Assembly (NCBI GenBank): GCA_036272915.1
Contig: DATAXV010000004.1
Location: 1-35,969, forward strand
From: DATAXV01 sp036272915
GTDB lineage: Bacteria; Chloroflexota; Dormibacteria; Dormibacterales; Dormibacteraceae
Direction of reading: 5' to 3'
DNA: 35,969 bases
The notes beneath the pieces were generated by a model. The model was not told where the DNA came from and did no database searches. It saw nothing but the letters and a program-made list of their open reading frames with translations. Below, piece by piece: positions 15,383 to 22,648 of the stretch. The translations under genes were made by a program, and so were the position numbers. Every line of letters starts with the position of its first letter. The stretch's first letter is position 1.

Positions 15383-16188
15383 TCGGACTTGTGGTGAACG
15401 TACATGGACTGGATGCCGAGGCGGCCCGGCCCGGTCATGCGGACCAGGTTGATGCCGGTCCCGCCGAGCAGCCCGGTGCGGAGCTGCTGGGTCTGGACGT
15501 CCATCTGCACCGAGGAGTCCTTGTAGAGGAAGGCACCCGGCTCCAGGACCACCGACTCGCCCGGCTGCAGATAGCGCTCGAAGACGTTGCCGTAGCCGTG
15601 GAGCAGGAGCAGGCCCTGCTCCTGGTTGGCGACGAAGCGGTCCATGTACATGCCCTGACCGCCGAAGAGGATGTTGCGCAGCCCCTTCACCCGGACGAAG
15701 GAGTAGGCGACGCTGTGCGAGGCGAGCAGGAACGCGTGCTCGCGGACGTCCAGCTCCCAGCCCGGCTGCAGCGGCAGGACCACGACCTCGCCGGTGGCGT
15801 CACGGGAGAAGGCGATCCGGCCCTGGCCCTGGGCGACGCTGACGATGAAGGGCATGCCCGCCAGCATCCGGCGGGCGCCGCCCTGGAGGGGCATCACCGA
15901 GAGCGGGACCTGTGGATCCTTCCAGAGCATGACGTGGTGCTCGAAGTAGACCCAGTCCTGCGCCCCCAGACTGACCTCGGCCACGGGCACGATCTCGCCC
16001 TCGACCTGGCACACGCTCTGCGCGAACCGGAACTCGGTCATGTCCCGCAGGCGCGGTGCCTCGCGCCAGCCGGAGTCGCTGACGAGGTTGCGGACGTCGA
16101 GCGGCGCGCCGCAGGTGACACAGGTCCTGGCACCGACCTGGTTCTGCGTCCGGCACCACTGACATTCGATTCTCTGGCCAGTTTCCAT
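15379..16188 (-). CDS. AIM24-family protein with N-terminal zinc ribbon (copy A)
   Basis: This protein of 269 residues has the same plan as its downstream neighbour: zinc ribbon CQWC...CVTCGAPLDVRN, then an AIM24 barrel. Barrel landmarks are CQVEGEIVPVAEVSLG, DWVYFEHHVMLWKDP, GRIAFSRDATGEVVVLPL, ELDVREHAFLLASHSVAYS, MYMDRFVANQEQGLLLLHGYGN and MTGPGRLGIQSMY. The linker VSDSGW follows the ribbon in both copies. ATG 16188 has no good Shine-Dalgarno. The two copies probably arose by tandem duplication and likely form a hetero-oligomer. The ribbon suggests that binding of a partner protein or nucleic acid was added to the shell. Confidence 0.85.
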   Translation of the reverse strand: METGQRIECQWCRTQNQVGARTCVTCGAPLDVRNLVSDSGWREAPRLRDMTEFRFAQSVCQVEGEIVPVAEVSLGAQDWVYFEHHVMLWKDPQVPLSVMPLQGGARRMLAGMPFIVSVAQGQGRIAFSRDATGEVVVLPLQPGWELDVREHAFLLASHSVAYSFVRVKGLRNILFGGQGMYMDRFVANQEQGLLLLHGYGNVFERYLQPGESVVLEPGAFLYKDSSVQMDVQTQQLRTGLLGGTGINLVRMTGPGRLGIQSMYVHHKSE

Positions 16189-16316
16189 CTGCGGCTACCA
16201 GCGTAGCCGAGGATCGGCTGGACGGGAAGCTATTGGGACATCGGCCTCAGGGCGCCGGGACCGGCGAGGGGCCGTGCCGGGCCACAACGCTCCGCCGATC
16301 GCGAAAGAATGGTGTT

Positions 16317-17264
16317 GTGGATGACCCCAAGGAGCTCTCGGCCCCCTCGTCGAACGGGGGCCGGCCCCCGGTTCGGGTGGTGACGGACAGCTCCACCTGC
16401 ATCGAGCCCGAGCTGGCCGAGCGGCTCGGAATCGACCTCGTCTCGCTTCACGTCCATCTCAACGGCCGCGACCTTCTCGACCTCAAGGACGTGCGCCCGG
16501 GCGAGGTCTACCGCGCCCTGCGCGACGGCGCCGAGATCACGACCTCGGCGGCCTCGGTGGGCGACTACCTGGAGTCCTTCCAGCGCCTGCCCGGTCCCGT
16601 CTTCTGCCCGACCATGGCCGCCTCCATGACCTCCATGTACGAGGCGGCGACACTGGCCGCCCGCCTCGCCGAGGACGCGGAGATCCGCGTCCTCGACACC
16701 GGCACCGCCGCCGGCGGACTCCGCCTGATCGCCCTGGCCTCCGCCGACATGGCCCGCCGGGGCCTCGGCCTGGACGAGATCGAGGCCGCGGCCAGCGAGA
16801 TCGGCCGCCGGATCGAGGTGGTGGGCATGCTCGACACCATCGACTACCTGGCCCGCTCCGGCCGCGTCCCCCAGGTCGCCGCCTGGGGCAGCTCGGTGCT
16901 CAAGGTGCGCCCCGTCGTCCGCTTCGCCTCGGGCAGCGGCAATCTCCTGACCCTGGTCAGGGGCAACGGCTGGGCCCTGCGCGAGCTGGAGAAGCTGGTC
17001 AGGGACAGCGCCCGGCGCCAGAGCGCGGGCGCCAGCGGCGAGGGGCTGGTCTGCACCGTCTTCCACGCCGACGCCACCGAGCTGGCGGGCGAGCTCCAGG
17101 CCCGGCTCGAGCAGCGGCTGCCGCAGGCCAAGCTCACGGTCTCCGAGTTCACCCCGGCGATGGGCGTCCACACCGGGCCGGGCCTGGTCGGCTACGCGCT
17201 CTACGTCGAGCCCGAGGCGCTGAGCAGCCAGGAGTCGAGGAACCCCAGCACCAGCCCCTCGTAG
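16317..17264 (+). CDS. DegV-family fatty-acid-binding protein
   Basis: This protein of 315 residues is a DegV protein. Landmarks are VRVVTDSSTCIEPELAERL, ITTSAASVGDYLESFQ, the lipid-carboxylate region PTMAASMTSMYEAA, the second-domain entry VLDTGTAAGGLRLIAL, MLDTIDYLARSGRVPQVAAW and the late GVHTGPGLVGYAL. In Gram-positive bacteria DegV-type FakB proteins carry a fatty acid for phosphorylation by FakA; no FakA is present here, so that role is only possible. The start is GTG 16317. The last 21 codons run beyond the usual family end and overlap the convergent hydrolase gene by 64 bases. Confidence 0.85.
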   Translation: MDDPKELSAPSSNGGRPPVRVVTDSSTCIEPELAERLGIDLVSLHVHLNGRDLLDLKDVRPGEVYRALRDGAEITTSAASVGDYLESFQRLPGPVFCPTMAASMTSMYEAATLAARLAEDAEIRVLDTGTAAGGLRLIALASADMARRGLGLDEIEAAASEIGRRIEVVGMLDTIDYLARSGRVPQVAAWGSSVLKVRPVVRFASGSGNLLTLVRGNGWALRELEKLVRDSARRQSAGASGEGLVCTVFHADATELAGELQARLEQRLPQAKLTVSEFTPAMGVHTGPGLVGYALYVEPEALSSQESRNPSTSPS

Positions 17265-18109
17265 TCGGACCGGTACAGGGTGTGGGCGTCGCCATGGCCG
17301 GCGCCCTCGAAGACGACGTACCGGGTCGGACCCGCCGCGTGCTCGGCCAGCTCACGCTGCTGCTCCACGGGCACCATCCGGTCGGCCTCGCCGGCCATCA
17401 CCAGCAGTGGCGCGCGCAGCCGGGCGGCGGCGTCGATGGGGCGGATGGCGCGAAGGTCGAAGCCGCCCAGCAGCTGGACCAGGAAGACGACAGGCGCGGC
17501 GAGCAGGCCCGGCGGCAGGGGCCGGGTGTAGCGGTGACCGGTGGACGTGATCAGCTCCTCGACGCTGCCGAAGCCGCCGTCGTCGACGACCGCCGCGACC
17601 CGCTCGTCGCGGGCGGCGGCGAGGATGGCGATGCTGCCGCCCAGCGAGTGGCCGAAGAGGGCGACCGGGGCGGTGCTCCGCTCGATGGCCAGGGTCACCG
17701 CCGCCTCGACGTCGTCCGCCTCCCTGGTCCCGACCGTGATCAGGTCGCCGTCGGAGGCGCCGGTGGCCCGGTGGTCGTAGACGAGCAGGTCGTAGCCGGC
17801 CCGGTGAAGGAACGGGCCCCTGGTCACCAGCATGTCGGCGCGGTCGGCGGCCACGCCGGGGAGGAGGACGACGCTGCCCCGTCCGCGGCCGGGGATCCAC
17901 CAGCCGCGGAGGGTGAGGCCGTCGCCGGTACGGAAGCTGACGTCCTCGTAGGCCATGCCCAGGTCCCCGGGGGTGAGCTCGGCCACGCGCCGGGCGGGAT
18001 GGAGCAGGCGGTGGGCGAAGATCCAGGAGATGCCGATCCAGGCGGCGACGGCCGCGCCCGTCATCGCCGCGCCGGCGGCGACCGCTGCCCGCGCCCGAGG
18101 CGAGCTCAA
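17201..18109 (-). CDS. Membrane-anchored alpha/beta hydrolase
   Basis: This protein of about 302 residues starts with one membrane helix (AAVAAWIGISWIFAHRLL), so the catalytic domain sits on one membrane face. It is an alpha/beta hydrolase: cap strand VVLLPGVAADRADML, DHRATGASDG, nucleophile elbow GHSLGG, acid in LLVMAGEADRMVP, and histidine in FEGAGHGDAH. Substrate unknown; the fold fits esterases or peptidases of the FrsA/BEM46 type. The start is either TTG 18109, which overlaps the histidine-phosphatase stop (TTGA), or ATG 18064 inside the N-terminus. Translational coupling favours the TTG. The 3' end overlaps the convergent DegV gene. Confidence 0.8.
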   Translation of the reverse strand: MSSPRARAAVAAGAAMTGAAVAAWIGISWIFAHRLLHPARRVAELTPGDLGMAYEDVSFRTGDGLTLRGWWIPGRGRGSVVLLPGVAADRADMLVTRGPFLHRAGYDLLVYDHRATGASDGDLITVGTREADDVEAAVTLAIERSTAPVALFGHSLGGSIAILAAARDERVAAVVDDGGFGSVEELITSTGHRYTRPLPPGLLAAPVVFLVQLLGGFDLRAIRPIDAAARLRAPLLVMAGEADRMVPVEQQRELAEHAAGPTRYVVFEGAGHGDAHTLYRSDYEGLVLGFLDSWLLSASGST

Positions 18110-18672
18110 GCGGTGAAGTTCCACTCCTGGACGACGCGGCCGTGGTCCCCGTCGCGGAGGATGGAGACGGTCGCCGGGTCCAGGGCGAGCCGGGACGCGG
18201 CGGTGACGGCGAGGTCGGTCCAGGCCGCGGCCAGGGCGCGGAGGAAATGGCCGTGGGAGAAGGCGATGACGGCGCCGGTGTGCTCCTCCACCATCCGCAG
18301 GAAGTCGCGCGCCCGGCGGTAGACCCGCTCCGGCGACTCGCCCCCTGGGCAGCCGTCGTGGTAGATCTCCCAATCCGGCCGCCGGCGCCTGATCTCGGCC
18401 GTGGTCAGCCCCTCGTAGTCGCCGTAGTCGAACTCGCGGAGGAGGGGCGTCGGCTTCGCCAAGGCGAAGCCGGCCAGGGCGGCGGTGCGGCGGGCACGGC
18501 TCAGATCGCTGGTGTAGACGGCGTCGAAATGGCGGCCCTGCAGGTAGCGGCCGAGCCGCCGAGCCTGCTCCTCTCCCTCATCGAGCAGAGGAAGGTCGGT
18601 GCTACCGGTGTGGCGGCCGTTCTCCGACCACTCGGTGGCGCCGTGCCGGGCGAGGTAGAGGTCCAGCCCCAC
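18106..18672 (-). CDS. Histidine phosphatase family protein
   Basis: This protein of 188 residues has the phosphoglycerate-mutase-like phosphatase fold. The N-terminal YLARHGATEWSENGR holds the catalytic RHG histidine, followed by GSTDLPLLDEGEEQARRLG and YTSDLSRARRTA. The acid is in LREFDYGDYEGLT and the second histidine in VIAFSHGHFLRAL. This is the GpmB/CobC/PhoE-like group that dephosphorylates small phosphorylated metabolites. GTG 18672 is supported by a TAGACT hexamer six bases upstream. The downstream hydrolase overlaps its stop codon, so the two form a coupled pair. Confidence 0.9.
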   Translation of the reverse strand: MGLDLYLARHGATEWSENGRHTGSTDLPLLDEGEEQARRLGRYLQGRHFDAVYTSDLSRARRTAALAGFALAKPTPLLREFDYGDYEGLTTAEIRRRRPDWEIYHDGCPGGESPERVYRRARDFLRMVEEHTGAVIAFSHGHFLRALAAAWTDLAVTAASRLALDPATVSILRDGDHGRVVQEWNFTA

Positions 18673-18678
18673 GCCCGG

Positions 18679-18684
18679 AGTCTA
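18679..18684 (-). promoter_or_regulatory. -10 element of the histidine phosphatase gene
   Basis: TAGACT on the minus strand, six bases before GTG 18672; TAnnnT at leaderless spacing. Confidence 0.45.
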
Positions 18685-18699
18685 TGACGCCGGCCGGGC

Positions 18700-19299
18700 T
18701 CAGCGCCCGATCATCTCGGGCCGGCCGGACCGGAGGGCGCGGCTGGCGGAGTCGATCACGGCGTTGGCGCGAAGGCGCTGGCCGTAAGAGACGCAGACGA
18801 TGCCGAGGGCGACCTGGCGGCCCCGCGCGGCCATCGCCCCGTTGACCGCGGCCAGCACGCGGTTGGCGGCGTGCGCCGTGCCCGAGGCGTCGGTGTCGGG
18901 CAGGAGGGCCAGGATCGTCGGCGGCTGGTGGGACAGGACCCCCGGCGTGTCGACGTCGCGGAGCGTGCCCGCCACCGCCCCTGCCATCAGCCGGAGCAGC
19001 TCCTCGGATTCCTCCGGCGAGGCCATGCGCCCGTTGTGGGCGGGCTCGAGCAGGAGGATGCCGAGGAGCCGCGCGTAGCGGTGGGCACGCGCCAGCTCGT
19101 CCTCGAGGATGGGCCGGAGGAAGCGATCGTTGAAGAGCCCGGTGATGCGGTCGACGACGTGCAGAGGTTGGGAGTCCGGGTCGTCAGATCTCGCACCGCA
19201 CGCGTGACAGAATGCCGCGTCTGGTACGAGCTGGGTCCCGCAGGCACCGCAGCTGTGTATCTCCTCCCGCCGACGGCGAAGGATGTCGCCCAACGGCAT
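18700..19299 (-). CDS. Zinc-ribbon protein with degenerate GGDEF domain
   Basis: This protein of 199 residues (from ATG 19299) begins with a zinc ribbon: Cys17, Cys20, Cys31, Cys34 in CGAC...CHACG. It continues as a GGDEF-like fold: VDRITGLFNDRFL (as DxLTGLxNRRxF), ELARAHRYARLLGILLLE, SEELLRLMAGAVAGTLRDVDT, then ILALLPDTDASGTAHAANRV. The GGDEF signature is replaced by SHQPPTI, and the metal-binding DxDxFK becomes EPAHNG, so it should not make cyclic-di-GMP. A TTG at 19359 overlapping the HxlR stop is an alternative start, giving 219 residues. It probably forms an operon with that HxlR gene. A scaffold or c-di-GMP/nucleotide sensor role is inferred. Confidence 0.75.
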   Translation of the reverse strand: MPLGDILRRRREEIHSCGACGTQLVPDAAFCHACGARSDDPDSQPLHVVDRITGLFNDRFLRPILEDELARAHRYARLLGILLLEPAHNGRMASPEESEELLRLMAGAVAGTLRDVDTPGVLSHQPPTILALLPDTDASGTAHAANRVLAAVNGAMAARGRQVALGIVCVSYGQRLRANAVIDSASRALRSGRPEMIGR

Positions 19300-19355
19300 A
19301 CGCCCCACCAGGGTACCAGCGGGGCGGGAGGCGCTCTCACGGGGTGCGGTCTGGG

Positions 19356-19706
19356 TCAACTGGCCGCCACGCTCCTCTGCACGGCGTCCTCGTCCAGCCA
19401 GTGGGAGGCCCAGGCGTCGACCGCCTCGATGACCGGGGTCAGCGCCTTGCCGCGGCCCGTCAGCCGGTAGCTCACGCGCACCGGCGGCCCGGGGTCGACA
19501 AGCCGTTCGACGATCCCCTCCGCCTCGAGCTCGCGCAGCCGCTCGGTGAGCACCCGGTCGGAGATGCCGGGAATGCCCATCAGGAGCTGGTTGAAGCGGA
19601 CCGACCGAGGCATCAGGGCCCTGATCACGGCCCCGCTCCAGCGCTTGCCGATGAGCTCGATGGCCTTCTGGAAGGGGGCATCGTAGTCAACGCCAGCAGA
19701 CGTCAT
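19356..19706 (-). CDS. HxlR-family winged-helix regulator
   Basis: This protein of 116 residues is a MarR-like winged-helix DNA-binding protein of the HxlR family. Landmarks are FQKAIELIGKRWSGAVIRALM, VRFNQLLMGIPGISDRVLTERLRELEAEGIVERLV and a VSYRLTGRGKAL wing, ending in VIEAVDAWA. The cysteine that precedes the first helix in redox- or aldehyde-sensing members (CPxxxAL) is absent; the segment reads VDYDAPFQ. Sensing through that cysteine is therefore unlikely. ATG 19706 lies eight bases after TACAAT, a near-consensus -10, suggesting a leaderless message. The zinc-ribbon/GGDEF-like gene follows closely. Confidence 0.9.
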   Translation of the reverse strand: MTSAGVDYDAPFQKAIELIGKRWSGAVIRALMPRSVRFNQLLMGIPGISDRVLTERLRELEAEGIVERLVDPGPPVRVSYRLTGRGKALTPVIEAVDAWASHWLDEDAVQRSVAAS

Positions 19707-19714
19707 GACGCGCT

Positions 19715-19720
19715 ATTGTA
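19715..19720 (-). promoter_or_regulatory. -10 element of the HxlR gene
   Basis: TACAAT on the minus strand, eight bases before ATG 19706, one mismatch from TATAAT. A TGGTGG at about -35 spacing is weak. Confidence 0.5.
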
Positions 19721-20384
19721 GGCGCCCGGCCCGGCCGCCACCAGTGGTTTGATTTTCCAGCGGGGCGGGATCGGTTTGTCCGTGTCGCTTCCGCCGTGCA
19801 CGACGCGTTCCGGGCCCCGGAATCCTCGGCGCTGCTGGGGGAAAGCGGACCAGTCGAGTTCAAATCAGCGCTGCGGGGGGCCCGGGACGCGCCCGACGAA
19901 GCCCTGTCCGTGGGCCGCGCGGACGGCACCGAGCGCGATCGCCGGCTCGACCTCGCGGTCACGTGTCGGGACGCTCGGCGAGCTCGTCCCAACCGACCCG
20001 GGACCCGCCGTGACCGCCTTCGTTCGGGCCCCTCCAGCCCCCCGTCGGCGAGTTCGGGACGGCCTTCCGGAGGTGCTCGATCGGTGCCCTGGTCGGCCCG
20101 CCGGAGACGTATCCGGGCGCACCGACGCATGCCTCGAGATCGTGCTCACCGATGCCGCCCGGTGCCTTCCACGTCGGCCGCGGAAGCGCTCCCGCCCGCC
20201 GGCCACGGTCAGCGCCGAGAGCCCGGATACGGCCGCCCCGCGCACCTGGGCGGCAGGTGTCCCCAGAGCGACGGCGTTCGTTCGTCGGGAGCCGATGCCA
20301 AGGCGTCGGTCCCGGAGTTCCGGGCCCCGGTCCCGACCCGTCTGGGAACTTACGGCGAGTGGCGTTACCGGCCCTTCGCGTGCG
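19721..20384. other. 664-base gap between divergent regulators, no gene seen
   Basis: Long frames exist only because stop codons are rare at this GC content; their translations are arginine/proline/serine-rich and match nothing I recognise. No tRNA-like or structured RNA fold was found by eye. It may be decayed coding sequence or a transferred fragment. The promoter and operator of the LacI gene follow. Confidence 0.4.
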
Positions 20385-20414
20385 TTGACGGACCCGCCGG
20401 GCGTTTGCTAGCGT
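20385..20414 (+). promoter_or_regulatory. Sigma-70-type promoter of the LacI-family gene
   Basis: TTGACG (20385-20390), an 18-base spacer ending in TGC, then TAGCGT (20409-20414). The TG one base before the -10 is the extended -10 signature. Unlike most genes here, this one has a good -35 box and a leader of roughly 45 bases containing a palindrome and a Shine-Dalgarno sequence. Confidence 0.55.
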
Positions 20415-20430
20415 GCCTCCAGGTGGGGGA

Positions 20431-20444
20431 TGTCATCGATGACA
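20431..20444 (+). promoter_or_regulatory. Palindromic operator candidate for the LacI regulator
   Basis: TGTCATCGATGACA is a perfect 14-base palindrome with a central CG, the layout of LacI/GalR-family operators (TGnnnnCGnnnnCA). It lies between the -10 element and the start codon of the lacI-like gene, where bound repressor would block its own transcription. Confidence 0.5.
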
Positions 20445-20467
20445 CGGAGCCAGGGAAGGATCGCCAC

Positions 20468-21559
20468 ATGACGGAGACACAGATCACGCTGCGCCGTGTG
20501 GCGCAGCTGGCCGGAGTGTCGACCGCGACCGTCGCGCGCGTCATGAGGCGGGATCCGCACGTGGCCCCGGAGACCAGGGAGCGGGTCGAGACCGTGCTCG
20601 GCATCACGGGATACCAGGTCAACGCTGCCGCCCGCGGCCTCCGCCGGCGGCGGATGGGCACGATCGGCCACCTCGTCCACGGCCAGACCTCGAACATCTT
20701 CCTGGCCGCCGTCGCGCTCGGCCTCCACGAGGCGGCGGGAGAGCACGCGCTGGACGTCGTCACCGCCAACTCCCAGGGGTCCGCGGACCGGGAGCGCGAC
20801 GGCGTCGAGGCCTTGATCCGGCGCCGGGTCGAGGCGTTCATCTTCACCGACCCTGTCCATCCGGACAACGTGCGCCTGGCCATGGGCTCGGGCATCCCTG
20901 TGGTCCAGGTCGACCGTCCCACGGCCGTCCCCAGCTCGACCGTCACGGCCGACAACCTGGGCGGGACGCGGCGGGCGGCGGAGTACCTGATCTCGCTCGG
21001 CCTGCGTCGCATCGCCTTCATGGGGCGGCTCTGGGAGGCGGGGTCCCGGGACGACCCGGTGGAGCCGGAGCGGCTGCGCGGCTACGAGGAGGCGATGAGG
21101 GACGCCGGCCTGCCGACCCAGGTCCAGATCGGGAGGCGCCCGACCGGCCCGCTCGCGATGCAGGTGCTGGGGCGTGGCTACATGCGGCAGATCCTGGACG
21201 AAGGCCCCCGCCCCGAGGCGGTGCTGGCGACCTCCGACCTCCTCGCCGCCGGCGTCCTGCAGGCGCTCTACGAGCGCGGCCTGCGCGTGCCCGACGACAT
21301 CGCCGTGGTCGGCTTCGGCGACACCTACGCCAGCGCCCTCGCCCCGGCCCTGACCACGGTCGCCCTGCCCATGCTCGACCTCGGCCGTGAGGCCCTGCGC
21401 TGCGCCCTCGACGCGGGCGGCCGGCTGCATGTCCGCCTCCCCACCCAGCTCATCGTCCGCGATTCGACCCCCTCCTCACCCAGGCGCCCGCCGCGGCGCC
21501 GGCAGACGCCCTCGCGTCGCTGGCGTCGCACCCGCACACGCTGGAGATCACGAGCGTGA
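20468..21559 (+). CDS. LacI-family transcriptional regulator
   Basis: This protein of 363 residues has the N-terminal LacI helix-turn-helix (TLRRVAQLAGVSTATVARVM) and a hinge ending in NAAARGLR, whose Leu normally wedges into a central CpG. The periplasmic-binding-like sensor domain follows, with VVQVDRP, GGTRRAAEYLISLGLRRIAFMG, AVLATSDLLAAGVLQALYERGLRVPDDIAVVGFGD and TTVALPMLDLGREA. ATG 20468 has GGAAGGA about seven bases upstream. The usual end is near VRDST; here a 26-residue tail with 13 arginines follows, which looks like read-on in a shifted context. The next gene is a hydroxypyruvate-isomerase-like enzyme, its likely target together with itself. Confidence 0.9.
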   Translation: MTETQITLRRVAQLAGVSTATVARVMRRDPHVAPETRERVETVLGITGYQVNAAARGLRRRRMGTIGHLVHGQTSNIFLAAVALGLHEAAGEHALDVVTANSQGSADRERDGVEALIRRRVEAFIFTDPVHPDNVRLAMGSGIPVVQVDRPTAVPSSTVTADNLGGTRRAAEYLISLGLRRIAFMGRLWEAGSRDDPVEPERLRGYEEAMRDAGLPTQVQIGRRPTGPLAMQVLGRGYMRQILDEGPRPEAVLATSDLLAAGVLQALYERGLRVPDDIAVVGFGDTYASALAPALTTVALPMLDLGREALRCALDAGGRLHVRLPTQLIVRDSTPSSPRRPPRRRQTPSRRWRRTRTRWRSRA

Positions 21560-21561
21560 TC
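21546..21561. repeat. Inverted repeat across the LacI stop codon
   Basis: GATCACG and CGTGATC arms separated by AG, spanning the stop codon (21557-21559). It may be a weak terminator or a second regulator site about 165 bases before the isomerase gene. It does not match the 20431-20444 palindrome in sequence. Confidence 0.3.
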
Positions 21562-21726
21562 GCGCTCCCGCGCCGCACGGCCGCGATGTCAGCACGATGC
21601 CCGGAACCCACGTTGACCCACCAGCACCGGCCCGCCCCGGACCGCCTCGCGCGGTCCCCGGAGGGATGGGAACGGAGCTTGTCCACCTCGATCCCGCCCC
21701 GGCGGGCGCTGACCTGGAGATAGGCA

Positions 21727-22512
21727 ATGCTCGAGCTCTCGGCCTGTATTGAGATGCTCTTCACGGAGAAGGCACGTGCGCTTCCCGACCGGATTCGCGC
21801 TGCCGCCGACGTCGGCATCCGCGTCGTCGAGTTCTGGGGCCGGGAGGGGCGCGACCTGACCGCCATCGCCCGGTCGCTGGGCGACTCCGGCGTCTCCCTC
21901 GCCGCGTTCTCCAGCGAGCCCGGCGGGCGGCTGGTCGACCCGGCGACCCGCGAGCGGTTCGTGACCGGAGTGCGCGACTCGTGCGCGGTCGCATCCGCCC
22001 TCGGCTCCCCCAACCTGATCGTGCTCACCGGCGACGAGCTGCCCGAGGTCCCGCGCGAGCGCCAGGCGGACGCGGTGGTGGCCGCCCTGCGGGAGGCGGC
22101 GCCGATCGCCGAGAGCGCCGGCGTGACCCTGGTCCTCGAGGCCCTCAACACCCGCGTCGACCACGCCGGCTATTTCCTCTCCTCGACGCTCGAAGCCCTG
22201 GCCATCGTCCAGCGGGTGGGGAGCCCGCGGGTCAGGCTGCTCTACGACGTGTACCACTCGGTTGTCATGGACGAGTCGCCCGAGGAGATCCTGCCCCTCA
22301 TCGCCGGCCACATCGGCCACGTCCACGTCGCCGACACGCCCGGCCGGCACCAGCCCGGCACCGGGGTCATCGACTGGCCCCGCTTCTTCGCCGCGCTCAA
22401 GGACGTCGGCTACAAGGGCCGGGTCGGCCTCGAGTACAAGCCGGTCGGGGAGACCGCCGAGTCCCTGCCTCAGATCCGGAGCATGGTCTACAGCGGCCCA
22501 TCGGCCGTCTGA
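21727..22512 (+). CDS. Hydroxypyruvate isomerase-like TIM-barrel enzyme
   Basis: This protein of 261 residues belongs to the xylose-isomerase-like TIM-barrel superfamily and resembles Hyi/OtnI most. Landmarks are the N-terminal LSACIEMLF, the catalytic Glu in LVLEALNTRVDHAGYFLSS, metal-binding LLYDVYHS, IGHVHVADTPGRHQPGTG and the second Glu in GLEYKPVG. These enzymes interconvert hydroxypyruvate and tartronate semialdehyde, or epimerise related sugar acids. ATG 21727 has GGAGA about five bases upstream. It follows the LacI-family gene on the same strand, so a sugar-acid-responsive two-gene unit is likely. No transporter or kinase accompanies it. Confidence 0.85.
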   Translation: MLELSACIEMLFTEKARALPDRIRAAADVGIRVVEFWGREGRDLTAIARSLGDSGVSLAAFSSEPGGRLVDPATRERFVTGVRDSCAVASALGSPNLIVLTGDELPEVPRERQADAVVAALREAAPIAESAGVTLVLEALNTRVDHAGYFLSSTLEALAIVQRVGSPRVRLLYDVYHSVVMDESPEEILPLIAGHIGHVHVADTPGRHQPGTGVIDWPRFFAALKDVGYKGRVGLEYKPVGETAESLPQIRSMVYSGPSAV

Positions 22513-22648
22513 GGATCAGCGGACGACGCGCTCGACGGCGACCTCGCCCAGGCCCGGCCAGGCGGTGACGAGTTCACCGAGTGGAGGTCTATCTACCTCG
22601 ACGGCCCGGGCCCTCTCCAGCGGGCGCGGATCGACACCGAGTGACGGC

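Noticed and set aside
19796..20467. In-frame N-terminal extension of the LacI gene by 224 codons
   Set aside because: The extension has no family similarity; a promoter, palindrome and Shine-Dalgarno lie directly before ATG 20468.
22513..22644. Frame of the isomerase gene stays open for 43 codons after its TGA, ending in an ordinary-looking peptide
   Set aside because: The isomerase already has its full family length, and open stretches of this size are common here. No evidence for stop readthrough.
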